DNA from: Nocardioides mesophilus
Lineage (GTDB): Bacteria; Actinomycetota; Actinomycetes; Propionibacteriales; Nocardioidaceae
Direction of reading: 5' to 3'
Assembly: GCF_014395785.1 (NCBI RefSeq)
Contig: NZ_CP060713.1
Location: 1-64,000, forward strand
DNA length: 64,000 bases
The notes under the pieces are model-generated. The model was not told the origin of the DNA and did not search any database. It was given only the letters and a program-made list of their open reading frames with translations. Both the position numbers and the translations under genes were made by a program. Shown piece after piece: positions 56,393-64,000 of the stretch. Numbering within the stretch: position 1 is the first letter of the stretch; the number at the start of each line of letters is the position of its first letter.

Positions 56393-57697
56393 ATGGGAGG
56401 AAGCCATCACTGGCAGAGCTGGTCCGGGCTGAGCCAGGCACGACCGGCGCGGGTGCTGAGGCCTGCCGACGCCGGCGAGGTGGCCGACGCCGTGGTCGCC
56501 GCCCGCCGCAACGGTCTGCGCGTGAAGATGGTCGGCTCCGGCCACTCCTTCACCGACATCGCGGTCACCGACGGGCTGCTGCTGCGCCCGGACCGGCTGA
56601 CCGGGATCCGCGCGGTCGACCGGGCGGCGATGACGGTGACCGTCGAGGCTGGCACCACGCTGCGCGACCTGAACGCACGGCTGGAGGCGCTCGGGCTGGC
56701 CCTGCACAACCTCGGCGACATCGACGCCCAGACCGTGGCCGGGGCGATCTCGACCGGCACGCACGGCGCCGGGGGCCGCTGGGCCTCGCTGTCCGCGCAG
56801 GTGGTGGCGGTCGAGCTGGTGCTCGCCGACGGCACCCTGCTGGTCGCCTCGGAGCACGAGGACCCGGACCTGTTCGAGGCGGCCCGGCTCGGCCTCGGCG
56901 CGGTCGGGGTGCTGACCGCGGTCACGTTCGCCGTCGAGCCGGCGTTCCTCCTCCAGGCCACCGAGTGGCCGATCGCCTGGTCGGAGATCGTCGACGTGCT
57001 CGACGACCTGGCCGCCGAGCACCACCACGTCGACCTGCACTGGTTCCCGCACACCGAGCGGGCGCTGGCCAAGGTCAACGACCGGACCCTGGACGGCGCG
57101 GCGCCGCTGTCCCGGGCCCGCGCCTGGTTCGAGGACGACCTGATGGCCAACGGCGCCTTCGGGGCGATCAACCGGGTCGGCAACTCCTCTCCCCGGCTAG
57201 TGCCCGCGCTGAACCGGCTGGCGGCGCGCGGGCTCTCCACCCGGGAGTACGTCGACGTCTCGCACCGGGTGCTGGTCAGCGAGCGCCGGGTCCGGTTCAA
57301 GGAGATGGAGTACGCCGTCCCGCGCGAGGCGGCGCTCGCGGCGCTCGCCGAGGCCCGGCGGGTGATGGAGCGCGGCGGCTGGCCGGTCAGCTTCCCGGTC
57401 GAGATCCGGCCCACCCCGGCCGACGACCTGTGGCTGTCCACCTCGTCGGGGCACGCCTCGGTCTACCTCGCCTTCCACGTCAACGCGGCGACCGACCACA
57501 CCGGCTACTTCGGGGCGGTCGAGCGCGTGCTGCTCGACCACGGCGGCCGGCCGCACTGGGGCAAGGTGCACACCTGCTCCGCGGAGGCTCTCGCGACGGC
57601 GTACCCGAGCTGGGGGCGGTTCCAGGCAGTCCGCGACCGGGTCGACCCCGAACGGGTCTTCGGCAACCCCTACCTCGAGAAGGTGCTCGGCCCATGA
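56393..57697 (+). CDS. Aldonolactone (gulono/arabinono-lactone) oxidase-like FAD enzyme
   Basis: 434 residues of the VAO family. FAD-binding: VGSGHSFTDIAVTDGLLLRPDRL (about 45-67), AGAISTGTHGAGGRWASLSAQV (about 118-140); C-terminal ALO domain with GRPHWGKVHTCS, the HWxK active-site motif, and VFGNPYLEKVLG at the end. Oxidises sugar-1,4-lactones; the natural substrate in actinobacteria is uncertain. ATG at 56393, coupled downstream by ATGA to DUF427. Confidence 0.9.
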   Translation: MGGSHHWQSWSGLSQARPARVLRPADAGEVADAVVAARRNGLRVKMVGSGHSFTDIAVTDGLLLRPDRLTGIRAVDRAAMTVTVEAGTTLRDLNARLEALGLALHNLGDIDAQTVAGAISTGTHGAGGRWASLSAQVVAVELVLADGTLLVASEHEDPDLFEAARLGLGAVGVLTAVTFAVEPAFLLQATEWPIAWSEIVDVLDDLAAEHHHVDLHWFPHTERALAKVNDRTLDGAAPLSRARAWFEDDLMANGAFGAINRVGNSSPRLVPALNRLAARGLSTREYVDVSHRVLVSERRVRFKEMEYAVPREAALAALAEARRVMERGGWPVSFPVEIRPTPADDLWLSTSSGHASVYLAFHVNAATDHTGYFGAVERVLLDHGGRPHWGKVHTCSAEALATAYPSWGRFQAVRDRVDPERVFGNPYLEKVLGP

Positions 57698-58200
57698 CAC
57701 GCAGCGCACGCCCGGTCCCGCAGCGGCCCGGCCCCGGACAGGAGTCCGTCTGGGACTACCCCCGCCCACCCCGGCTGGAGCCGGAGCCGGCCCGCGTCGA
57801 GGTCGTGCTCGGCGGCGTCGTCGTGGCGAGCACCACCGCCGCGCTGCGGGTCCTCGAGACCAGCCACCCGCCGACCTACTACCTGCCGGTCGCCGACTTC
57901 CTGCCCGGCAGCCTGAGGCCCGCGGACGGCAGCTCGTTCTGCGAGTGGAAGGGCCGCGCGGCCTACCTCGACGTGCTCGGCGGCGACGCGGTGGCCCCGC
58001 GCGCGGCCTGGACGTACCCGGACCCGACCCCGGCGTTCGCGGCGCTGCGCGACCACGTGGCGCTCTACCCCGCGGCGATGGACCGGTGCACGGTGGACGG
58101 CGAGGTGGTGCGTCCGCAGCCCGGCGGCTTCTACGGCGGCTGGATCACCTCGCGGGTGGTCGGCCCGTTCAAGGGTGAGCCGGGCACGAACGGCTGGTGA
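57694..58200 (+). CDS. DUF427 protein
   Basis: 168 residues. VEVVLGGVVVASTTAALRVLETSHPPTYYLPVAD, FCEWKGRAAYLDV, AAWTYPDPTPAFAALRDHVALYP and DGEVVRPQPGGFYGGWIT are diagnostic of DUF427, a small beta-rich family without known function. ATG overlaps the oxidase stop (ATGA). Confidence 0.93.
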   Translation: MTRSARPVPQRPGPGQESVWDYPRPPRLEPEPARVEVVLGGVVVASTTAALRVLETSHPPTYYLPVADFLPGSLRPADGSSFCEWKGRAAYLDVLGGDAVAPRAAWTYPDPTPAFAALRDHVALYPAAMDRCTVDGEVVRPQPGGFYGGWITSRVVGPFKGEPGTNGW

Positions 58201-58218
58201 CCCGCCCGGGACCACCCA

Positions 58219-58238
58219 CGAGCCGCCTTTTCGGCTCG
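58219..58238. terminator. Hairpin between convergent genes
   Basis: CGAGCCG, six-base loop containing TTTT, CGGCTCG; 7-bp stem between the DUF427 gene (+) and the ATPase gene (-). Confidence 0.6.
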
Positions 58239-58254
58239 ACCGGTGCGTCGTGCG

Positions 58255-59430
58255 TCAGCCGCGCGCCTCGTGGTGGGCGCGGACGTAGGCGTCGAAGCCC
58301 GGCAGGGTGAACCGCAGTCGTCCGTGGCCGGCCGGCTCGATGATCCCCTTGTCGAGCAGCCGGTCCCGGGGCACGCTGATCGCCCGGCTGTCCCGGCCCA
58401 TCCGGGTGGCGATGACGCTGCGGGCGGCGGCCTCGTGGCCGTCGGCGGCCATGGCGACCATGAACTCCTGCTCCAGGAGCGTCGCGGCGCGCCACCGGGC
58501 CCGGTACATCGTCCGCAGCTGCTCGGTGGCCGCCGGCAACCCGGCCGCGACGTGCGCCGCGCCGACCCGGTCGCCGGGCGACGGGGCGGCGGCGTTCCAG
58601 GCGGCATGGGCCATCAGCTGCAGGAAGTAGGGGTAGCCGCGGGCCTCGGACTCCACCGCTCTCACCGCGTCCGGGTCCCAGTCGACCTCGAGCATCCGCG
58701 CCGGTCCGACCAGCGCCTCCTTCGAGGCGTCGTCGTCCAGCAGGGACAGCGCGACGAACGCGGACCGTTCGCCGAAGGTCGCGGCGCGGGTCAGCTCCTC
58801 GGGGGTGGAGGGAAGCCCGGCGCCGATCACCGCGAGCGGGTTCTCGGCGCGGGCACCGTCGAGGTTCTGCAGCGCGTTGAGGAAGGTGGCGGTGTCGGTG
58901 CGCAGCGGTGCGTGCAGCTCGTCGAGGAAGACGACCAGGCCGGCGCCGAACCGGCCGCGGACCCGGGTGGCGGCCTCGTGCAGCAGGTCCTCGACCGCGG
59001 CGATGGGCGCCGCCGGCGGCGCGACCGCGGCCGGCCGGCTCACCTCGGCGGTCAGCTTGGCGCCGGGCGGGCCGACGGCGAGCGAGATCTTCTCCAGCCG
59101 GTCGCTCCAGCGGCCCTGCTGCCTAGCGGGCACCACCTCGGCGGTGGTCAGGGCGCGCGCCACCCGGTTCACCAGCTCGGGCAGGAACGGCTGCCGGCGG
59201 CTGCAGGAGACCCAGGCGGTGACGAAGCCGTGCTCGACGGCGTCGCGCTGGCTGTCGCGCAGCAGCGAGGTCTTGCCGACGCCGCGCGGAGCGTGGAAGA
59301 CCAGCAGCGGGCCGCCGAGCTCCCCGAACGTGTCGACGCGGGACAGGTAGCCCCGGATCCGGTCGGACTCGGGCCCGCGGCCGGCGAGCACCCGCGGCAC
59401 CTGGCCGGGCGTGTACGGGTTGGGGAGCAC
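58255..59430 (-). CDS. AAA-type P-loop ATPase with C-terminal winged-helix-like part
   Basis: About 391 residues. Walker A LVFHAPRGVGKTSLL (about residues 43-57), Walker B GLVVFLDELHAP (about 165-176), an Arg-rich sensor region and a C-terminal 70 residues (MGRDSRAISVPRDRLLDKGIIEPAGHGRLRFTLPGF) that read as a winged helix. Resembles archaeal-type or STAND-like ATPases. GTG at 59430 has GGAGG five bases upstream; GTG 59436 is the alternative. An AT-rich 21-bp palindrome 21 bp upstream suggests tight control. Function unknown. Confidence 0.75.
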   Translation of the reverse strand: MLPNPYTPGQVPRVLAGRGPESDRIRGYLSRVDTFGELGGPLLVFHAPRGVGKTSLLRDSQRDAVEHGFVTAWVSCSRRQPFLPELVNRVARALTTAEVVPARQQGRWSDRLEKISLAVGPPGAKLTAEVSRPAAVAPPAAPIAAVEDLLHEAATRVRGRFGAGLVVFLDELHAPLRTDTATFLNALQNLDGARAENPLAVIGAGLPSTPEELTRAATFGERSAFVALSLLDDDASKEALVGPARMLEVDWDPDAVRAVESEARGYPYFLQLMAHAAWNAAAPSPGDRVGAAHVAAGLPAATEQLRTMYRARWRAATLLEQEFMVAMAADGHEAAARSVIATRMGRDSRAISVPRDRLLDKGIIEPAGHGRLRFTLPGFDAYVRAHHEARG

Positions 59431-59451
59431 CGGCACCTCCGAGATACCTTG

Positions 59452-59472
59452 TTATACCTCGCCGAAGTATAA
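59452..59472. promoter_or_regulatory. AT-rich 21-bp palindrome at the ATPase promoter
   Basis: Arms TTATAC and GTATAA flank a nearly symmetric nine-base core; only one arm pair (positions 7/15) and the centre fail to match. An ATACCT unit is repeated just to the left (59444-59449). CGAGAT occurs on both sides (59440-59445 and 59473-59478). TATA-like content in a very GC-rich genome makes it stand out. It likely overlaps the -10 region of the ATPase gene. Confidence 0.65.
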
Positions 59473-59520
59473 CGAGATGCGCCGACAGTCCGGCGCACCC
59501 TCGAGCTCGGGGCCGACAGC

Positions 59521-60180
59521 TCAGACGCTGGCGCCGCCCGAGGGGCGCGGCGCCTCCCAGCCCCGCCGGATCGCGAGCAGCCGCCAGCCGAAGCACACCA
59601 GCGCCGCGGGACCCGCCACAGCGGCCGTCGGCAGACCCGCCTGCACGCCGACCACCGCCAGTCCCGCGCCGACGAGCGCCGGGGTGGCGTACAGGTCGCC
59701 GCGCAGCACGACCGGGACCCGCCCGGCGAGCACGTCGCGGGCGATGCCTCCGCCGATGCCGGTGAGCATGCCCAGCAGCGCGGCCGGGAGCGGCCCGAGC
59801 CCGTAGGCCTGCGCCTTGAGCGCGCCGGTCACGCAGAACAGCGCGAGGCCGGCCGCGTCGAACACGGTCACCAGCCGCTCCATCCGCCCCAGCGAGGGAT
59901 GGAAGCGGAACACCAGCAGGCCGGCCGCGACCGGCACCAGCAGGTAGCGCCAGTCCCGCAGCGACGCCGGCGGCACCGCGCCGATCAGCACGTCGCGCAG
60001 GAAGCCGCCCCCCAGGCCGGTGGTGCCCGCCAGCATGATGACGCCGAAGACGTCGAGCTCCTTGCGGACCGCGACCAGTCCGCCGGAGAGCGCGAAGACG
60101 AAGATGCCGAGCAGGTCGAGCCCGATCAGCACGCCGGCCACGTCCACGGGGCCCACGGAGCTGTCGAGGAGGGCGGGCAC
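59521..60180 (-). CDS. TRIC-family (UPF0126) cation channel-like protein
   Basis: 219 residues, seven helices in two repeats. GTTGLGGGFLRDVLIGAVPPASLRDWRYL and MLTGIGGGIARDVLAGRVPVVLRGDLYA carry the GGGxxRD signature twice. Bacterial TRIC proteins are homotrimeric K+ channels in the inner membrane. GTG at 60180 chosen; an open frame continues 22 codons up without a helix. Divergent from sepH. Confidence 0.88.
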   Translation of the reverse strand: MPALLDSSVGPVDVAGVLIGLDLLGIFVFALSGGLVAVRKELDVFGVIMLAGTTGLGGGFLRDVLIGAVPPASLRDWRYLLVPVAAGLLVFRFHPSLGRMERLVTVFDAAGLALFCVTGALKAQAYGLGPLPAALLGMLTGIGGGIARDVLAGRVPVVLRGDLYATPALVGAGLAVVGVQAGLPTAAVAGPAALVCFGWRLLAIRRGWEAPRPSGGASV

Positions 60181-60305
60181 GCAGGTCAGGCTAGGGCACC
60201 GGGGGCAAACAGCGGCGGCCGCGCGGCGACGGCTACCGGTGCGCACGACCGGCCTGAAGTAGGCTCACCGGAACGACGACGAGGTAGAGGGAGCACGCGC
60301 CCGCG

Positions 60306-61489
60306 ATGAAGGAGCAGGACCTCACACTCGTGGGGCTGACCGAGGACAAGTCCAAGCTCGTCCTGGTCAGCGACTCGGGTGAGGAGTTCACCCTCGCCGT
60401 GGACGCCCGGCTCCGGGCCGCCCTCCGCGGTGACCACGCGCAACTAGCCCGACTCGGCCAGCTGGAGATCACCATGGAAAGCGCACTGCGCCCTCGCGAC
60501 ATCCAGGCACGCATCCGTGCCGGAGCCTCCCCGAGGAGGTGGCGCTGGCAGCCCAGACCGACCTGGACCGGGTGATGGGCTACGCCACCCCCGTCCTCGC
60601 GGAGCGGGCACACATCGCCGGCCGCGCCCAGGCCGCCTCGGTGCGCCGCAAGGCCGGGGAGGGTCCGGCCCGGCTGCTCGGGGAGGCCGTCGACCAGCAC
60701 CTGCGCGAGCGCAGCGTCGAGCCCGGTTCGGTCGACTGGGACGCGTGGCGTCGCGAGGACGGCCGCTGGACGGTGGTCGCCGACTTCGAGGCCGGCGACT
60801 CCAGCCGGCGCGCGGAGTTCGTCTTCGACGCACCGGGGCGGTACGTCGTCGCCGAGAACGACGAGGCCCGCCGGCTCGTCGGCGAGCCGGTCGCCCCGAA
60901 GTCGTCCCGGTCCCGCGCCGGCGAGGGCACCGGCCGCCGGCTCGCCGCGGTGGCGCCGGACGAGGAGCTCCCGCTCGGCGAGGACGCGATCGAGCTGGTC
61001 AGCGACGAGCCGGCCGGCTCCCTCGAGACGGCCCAGCAGATCCACCCGGTCGCCGACGGCGCGGAGGCCGGAGCCGCGGAGGCGTCGGGTCGCACCTCCG
61101 GGGCCGACGACGAGCCGACCACCGATCTCTCCCCCGCGGCCCGAGCGGTCCGATCGCTCGGCCGCGAGCGTCGACCGTCCGCCGACCGGCCCGACAGGGC
61201 TGAGGGCAGCGACCGGGGCGACCCGGGCTCCGGGGCCACCGGCGACGCCGACTGGATCGCCACCCAGGCCAGCGACCGGCCCGCGGGACGCCCGGCCGCC
61301 GACCCTGCCGCCGCCCCGGCCGCGGGACAGCAGCCGGACCAGCAGGACGAGGCGGACCAGCAGGACGCGACGGAGTCGTCGGGCCAGCCCGAGAGCCCCG
61401 ACGCCGGTGCGCGACGGGCGAAGAAGAACCGGCGCGCGTCGGTGCCGAGCTGGGACGAGATCATGTTCGGCGGCGGCAAGCGCGAGTAG
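60306..61489 (+). pseudogene. sepH: Septation protein SepH, apparent 1-base frameshift
   Basis: Actinobacterial cell-division protein that binds FtsZ. N-terminal DUF3071 (MKEQDLTLVGLTEDKSKLVLV ... LRPRDIQARIRAGASP, residues 1-76) is in frame 1; from EEVALAAQTDLDRVMGYATPVLAER onward, including the C-terminal VPSWDEIMFGGGK tail, it is in another frame. A single base missing at 60529-60534, in a C-run of the Pro-Glu pair, explains it; adding one C or G gives an intact 394-residue SepH. ATG at 60306. Because SepH is a core gene, sequencing error is more likely than loss. Confidence 0.9.
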
Positions 61490-61504
61490 CACCCGGAGGC
61501 AGGC

Positions 61505-62085
61505 ATGACCGAGCAGCAGCCGTTCCACCTGGTCCGCCGCTACCCCGGCTTCGAGCTGCGGCGCTACCCGAGCACCTCGTCGCCGAGATCACGGTGGAAG
61601 GGAGCTTCGAGGGGGCCGGCAACCGGGCGTTCAGGCCGCTCGCCGGCTACCTCGGCGGCCGCAACCGCGGCGGCGCCAAGGTGGCGATGACCGCCCCGGT
61701 GGTCCAGGCGGCCTCGCCGGAGCGGATCTCGGCGACCGCTGCGACGGTCCAGCCGGCCGAGGGCACCGGCCGGTACGTCGTCGGCTTCGTCATGCCGGCG
61801 GCGTACACCCGCGACAGCCTGCCCGAGCCGACCGACCCGCGGATCCACCTCCGCGTGGTGCCCGAGCAGCACGCCGCGGCGCACCGGTTCTCGGGCCGGT
61901 GGTCACGCGGCTCCTACGAGGCGAAGGCGGCACAGCTGCTCAAGGACGTCGCCGAGGCCGGCCTCGAGGTGAGCGGGTCGCTGCGCTTCGCCCGCTTCGA
62001 CCCGCCCTGGACGCCCTGGTTCCTGCGGCACAACGAGGTTGTCGTCCCGGTCACGGCTCCTGGACAGTCCCCTACCGATCAGTGA
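61505..62085 (+). pseudogene. SOUL-family heme-binding protein, apparent 1-base frameshift
   Basis: Residues 1-22 (MTEQQPFHLVRRYPGFELRR) are in one frame and the rest (EHLVAEITVEGSFEGAGNRAF ... LRHNEVVVPV) in the next; joined they give a complete SOUL/HBP domain of about 193 residues with GGAKVAMTAPVV and WFLRHNEVVVP. The break is at 61567-61571, a TAC CC_GAG position where one base is missing, as in sepH. ATG at 61505, 15 bp after sepH. SOUL proteins bind heme or act at membranes; role in bacteria unknown. Confidence 0.88.
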
Positions 62086-62163
62086 CACTGTCCGGCACGG
62101 GGCGACCGCCCCGATGCCGGCGCCCCCACCGGCCGGCACCCGTTCCCGACCCGGATGGCCGTC

Positions 62164-64000
62164 ATGTCCTACTTCGTCACCGGCGCCACCGGCTTCATCG
62201 GTCGGCACCTGGTCCAGGAGCTGCTCGCCAACCGAGACGGCGAGATCTTCGTCCTGGTCCGCGCCGGCTCCCGGCACCGCCTCGACGCCCTGCTGCGCTC
62301 CTGGGGCCACCCGAACCGGATCACCCCCGTCGAGGGTGACCTGCGCGAGCCGCTGCTGGGGGTCAGCCCGTCGTGGGTCGCCAAGCACCGGGGCACGATC
62401 GACCACTTCTTCCACCTCGCCGCCCTCTACGACATGACCGCCTCCGACGAGCTCAACGAGGCCCTCAACGTCGGCGGCACCCAGGCGGCGCTCGACCTCG
62501 CCGGCGCCCTGGAGGCCGGCACCTTCCACCACGTCTCCTCCGTCGCCGCGGCCGGTGACCACCAGGGCACCTTCGACGAGACGATGTTCGACGTCGGCCA
62601 GGGCCTGCCCTCGGCGTACCACCGCACCAAGTTCGAGTCCGAGCGGATCGTCCGCGAGGAGTCGCCGGTGCCGTGGCGGATCTACCGGCCCGCGATCGTC
62701 GTCGGGCACTCCGAGACCGGCGAGATGGACAAGGTCGACGGTCCCTACTACCTCTTCCCGCTGCTCAAGCGGCTGCGCGACCTGATGCCGTCCTGGGTGC
62801 CGATCCTGGGCCTCGACCTGGGCGACACCAACGTGGTGCCGGTGGACTACGTCGCCGCGGCGATGGACCACCTCGCCCACCTGCCCGGTCACGACGGGGA
62901 GGCCTTCCACCTCGTCAACCCCGAGCCGCAGCCGACGGTCGAGGTGATCAACACGCTCGCCGCCGCGGCCAAGGCGCCCCAGTTCGTGGTGCCGCTGGAC
63001 CGCAGCGTCACCGGGCTGCTCCCCGCCGTCCTGCCGCCGGCGCTGCGACCCGGCCGGCTGGCGGGCTCCGCCCTGGGCCTTCCTGCGGTGCAGGCGGCGC
63101 TGCGCCAGACGATCGGCCGCGCCGGCATCCCGCCGGAGGTGCTGGGCCACGTGTCGTTCCCGACCCGCTTCGCCTCCCGACGCACCGAGCGGGCGCTCTC
63201 CGGCTCCGGGATCTCCTGCCCCGACCTCGAGGGGTACGCCGGCCTGCTCTGGGCCTACTGGGAGGAGCACCTGGACACCAGCACCGCGGAGGACCCCCGG
63301 CTCCGCGCCGCCCTGGAGGGGCGCACCGTGGTGATCACCGGCGCCTCCTCCGGCATCGGCAAGGCCACGGCGCTCAAGGTCGCGCAGGCCGGCGGCGTAC
63401 CGATCCTGGTGGCCCGCGGCAAGGACAAGCTCGAGCAGACCCGGGCGGAGATCGAGGCGGGCGGCGGCACCGCCCACGTCTACGCCTGCGACCTCTCCGA
63501 CCTGGCCGCGATCGACGCGCTCTGCCGGCAGATCTGCGAGGAGCACGAGGAGGTCGCGTTCGTCGTCAACAACGCCGGCCGGTCGATCCGCCGCTCGTTG
63601 GCGCTGAGCCACGACCGGTTCCACGACTTCGAGCGGACGATGGCGCTCAACTACTTCGGCGCCATCCGGCTGGTGATGGGCCTGCTGCCCCGGATGCGGG
63701 AGCAGGGCCACGGCCACGTGGTGAACATCAGCTCGATCGGCGTCCAGACCAGCCCGCCCCGGTTCAGCGCCTACGTCGCCTCCAAGGCCGCTCTCGACGC
63801 GTGGAGCAACGTGGTCAGCTCCGAGCTCTTCGGCGACGGGATCAGCTTCACCACCATCCACATGCCGCTGGTGAAGACGCCGATGATCGCGCCGACCAAG
63901 CTCTACGACAAGTTCCCCACGATCACCCCGGCGCAGGCCGCCGACATGGTGCTCGACGCGCTCGTCGACCAGCCGCACGAGGTCAACACGCTGCTCGGCT
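62164..64000 (+). CDS. Fatty acyl-CoA reductase-like bidomain SDR protein, C-terminus outside the window
   Basis: 612 codons to the window edge. N-terminal extended SDR (residues 1-370): YFVTGATGFIGRHLVQELL, and YHRTKFESERIV with Tyr-Lys of the catalytic pair. C-terminal classical SDR (from about 380): VVITGASSGIGKATALKV, VNNAGRS, SSIGVQTSPPRFSAYVASKAALDAW. This two-domain layout is that of fatty acyl-CoA reductases of mycobacteria and Marinobacter-type relatives, which make fatty alcohols or aldehydes. ATG at 62164; an ATG at 62155 is an alternative. Substrate not provable from sequence. Confidence 0.85.
   Translation, partial: MSYFVTGATGFIGRHLVQELLANRDGEIFVLVRAGSRHRLDALLRSWGHPNRITPVEGDLREPLLGVSPSWVAKHRGTIDHFFHLAALYDMTASDELNEALNVGGTQAALDLAGALEAGTFHHVSSVAAAGDHQGTFDETMFDVGQGLPSAYHRTKFESERIVREESPVPWRIYRPAIVVGHSETGEMDKVDGPYYLFPLLKRLRDLMPSWVPILGLDLGDTNVVPVDYVAAAMDHLAHLPGHDGEAFHLVNPEPQPTVEVINTLAAAAKAPQFVVPLDRSVTGLLPAVLPPALRPGRLAGSALGLPAVQAALRQTIGRAGIPPEVLGHVSFPTRFASRRTERALSGSGISCPDLEGYAGLLWAYWEEHLDTSTAEDPRLRAALEGRTVVITGASSGIGKATALKVAQAGGVPILVARGKDKLEQTRAEIEAGGGTAHVYACDLSDLAAIDALCRQICEEHEEVAFVVNNAGRSIRRSLALSHDRFHDFERTMALNYFGAIRLVMGLLPRMREQGHGHVVNISSIGVQTSPPRFSAYVASKAALDAWSNVVSSELFGDGISFTTIHMPLVKTPMIAPTKLYDKFPTITPAQAADMVLDALVDQPHEVNTLLG

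Noticed and set aside
61903-63978. 691-codon minus-strand frame across the SDR protein
   Set aside because: Antisense to an SDR protein with two clear Rossmann motifs and catalytic Tyr-Lys; no recognisable domain in the antisense translation.

Overview
The window is very GC-rich and densely coded, with many GTG starts and ATGA/GTGA gene overlaps. This points to an actinobacterium. The gene content (SepH, SigE-family sigma factor, BTAD and LAL regulators, DUF3159/DUF3710/DUF3093/DUF4193 proteins, a class II PHA synthase, a [2Fe-2S]-type ferrochelatase) suits a Nocardioides-like member of the Propionibacteriales. That family-level placement is inference; only the phylum-level call is firm.

Layout. 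1-4.1 kb: an APC permease cut by the window edge, dxs, and an HdeD-like membrane protein. 4.2-11.2 kb: an SMP-30-like protein, a frameshifted small gene behind a perfect SOS box, a large BTAD/AAA regulator and an MMPL exporter. 11.3-17.8 kb: a monooxygenase-fold protein, YjbQ, a sigma factor with an overlapping membrane partner, a TauE-type exporter and aconitase (acnA). 17.9-23 kb: a two-component pair followed by a tiny gene, a membrane protein and a receiver-intramembrane protease fusion, then a DinB-like protein.

23-37.4 kb is a regulatory and membrane-protein region. Two LAL (MalT-type) regulators each stand upstream of an operon whose intergenic region carries a palindrome. Both operons contain the same unusual small protein family; one ends in an unknown membrane protein and a DUF2306 protein, the other in a DUF4386 protein and an ABC exporter. 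Between them lie an XRE-cupin regulator divergent from a thioredoxin-reductase-like flavoprotein, and after them an MFS transporter.

37.4-43.6 kb: a tightly overlapped operon fadD-like / phaC / phaZ / acyl-CoA dehydrogenase, flanked on both sides by 300-400 bp non-coding gaps, one of which carries a tRNA T-arm-like sequence. It looks like a medium-chain PHA storage and mobilisation module.

43.6-53.2 kb: the conserved actinobacterial block known from Mycobacterium tuberculosis Rv2689c-Rv2701c: RNA methyltransferase, KimA-like K+ permease, two TrkA/Ceo proteins, DUF3159, OB-fold, DUF3710, dut, DUF3093, DUF4193, suhB. 53.2-64 kb: ferrochelatase, an MFS transporter, an MpaB-like oxygenase, an aldonolactone oxidase, DUF427, an ATPase with an AT-rich operator, a TRIC channel, SepH, a SOUL protein and a fatty acyl-CoA reductase-like protein that runs off the end.

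Three conserved genes (at 5.2, 60.3 and 61.5 kb) are each broken by one missing base in a C-rich Pro-Glu codon pair. That pattern looks more like assembly error than decay.
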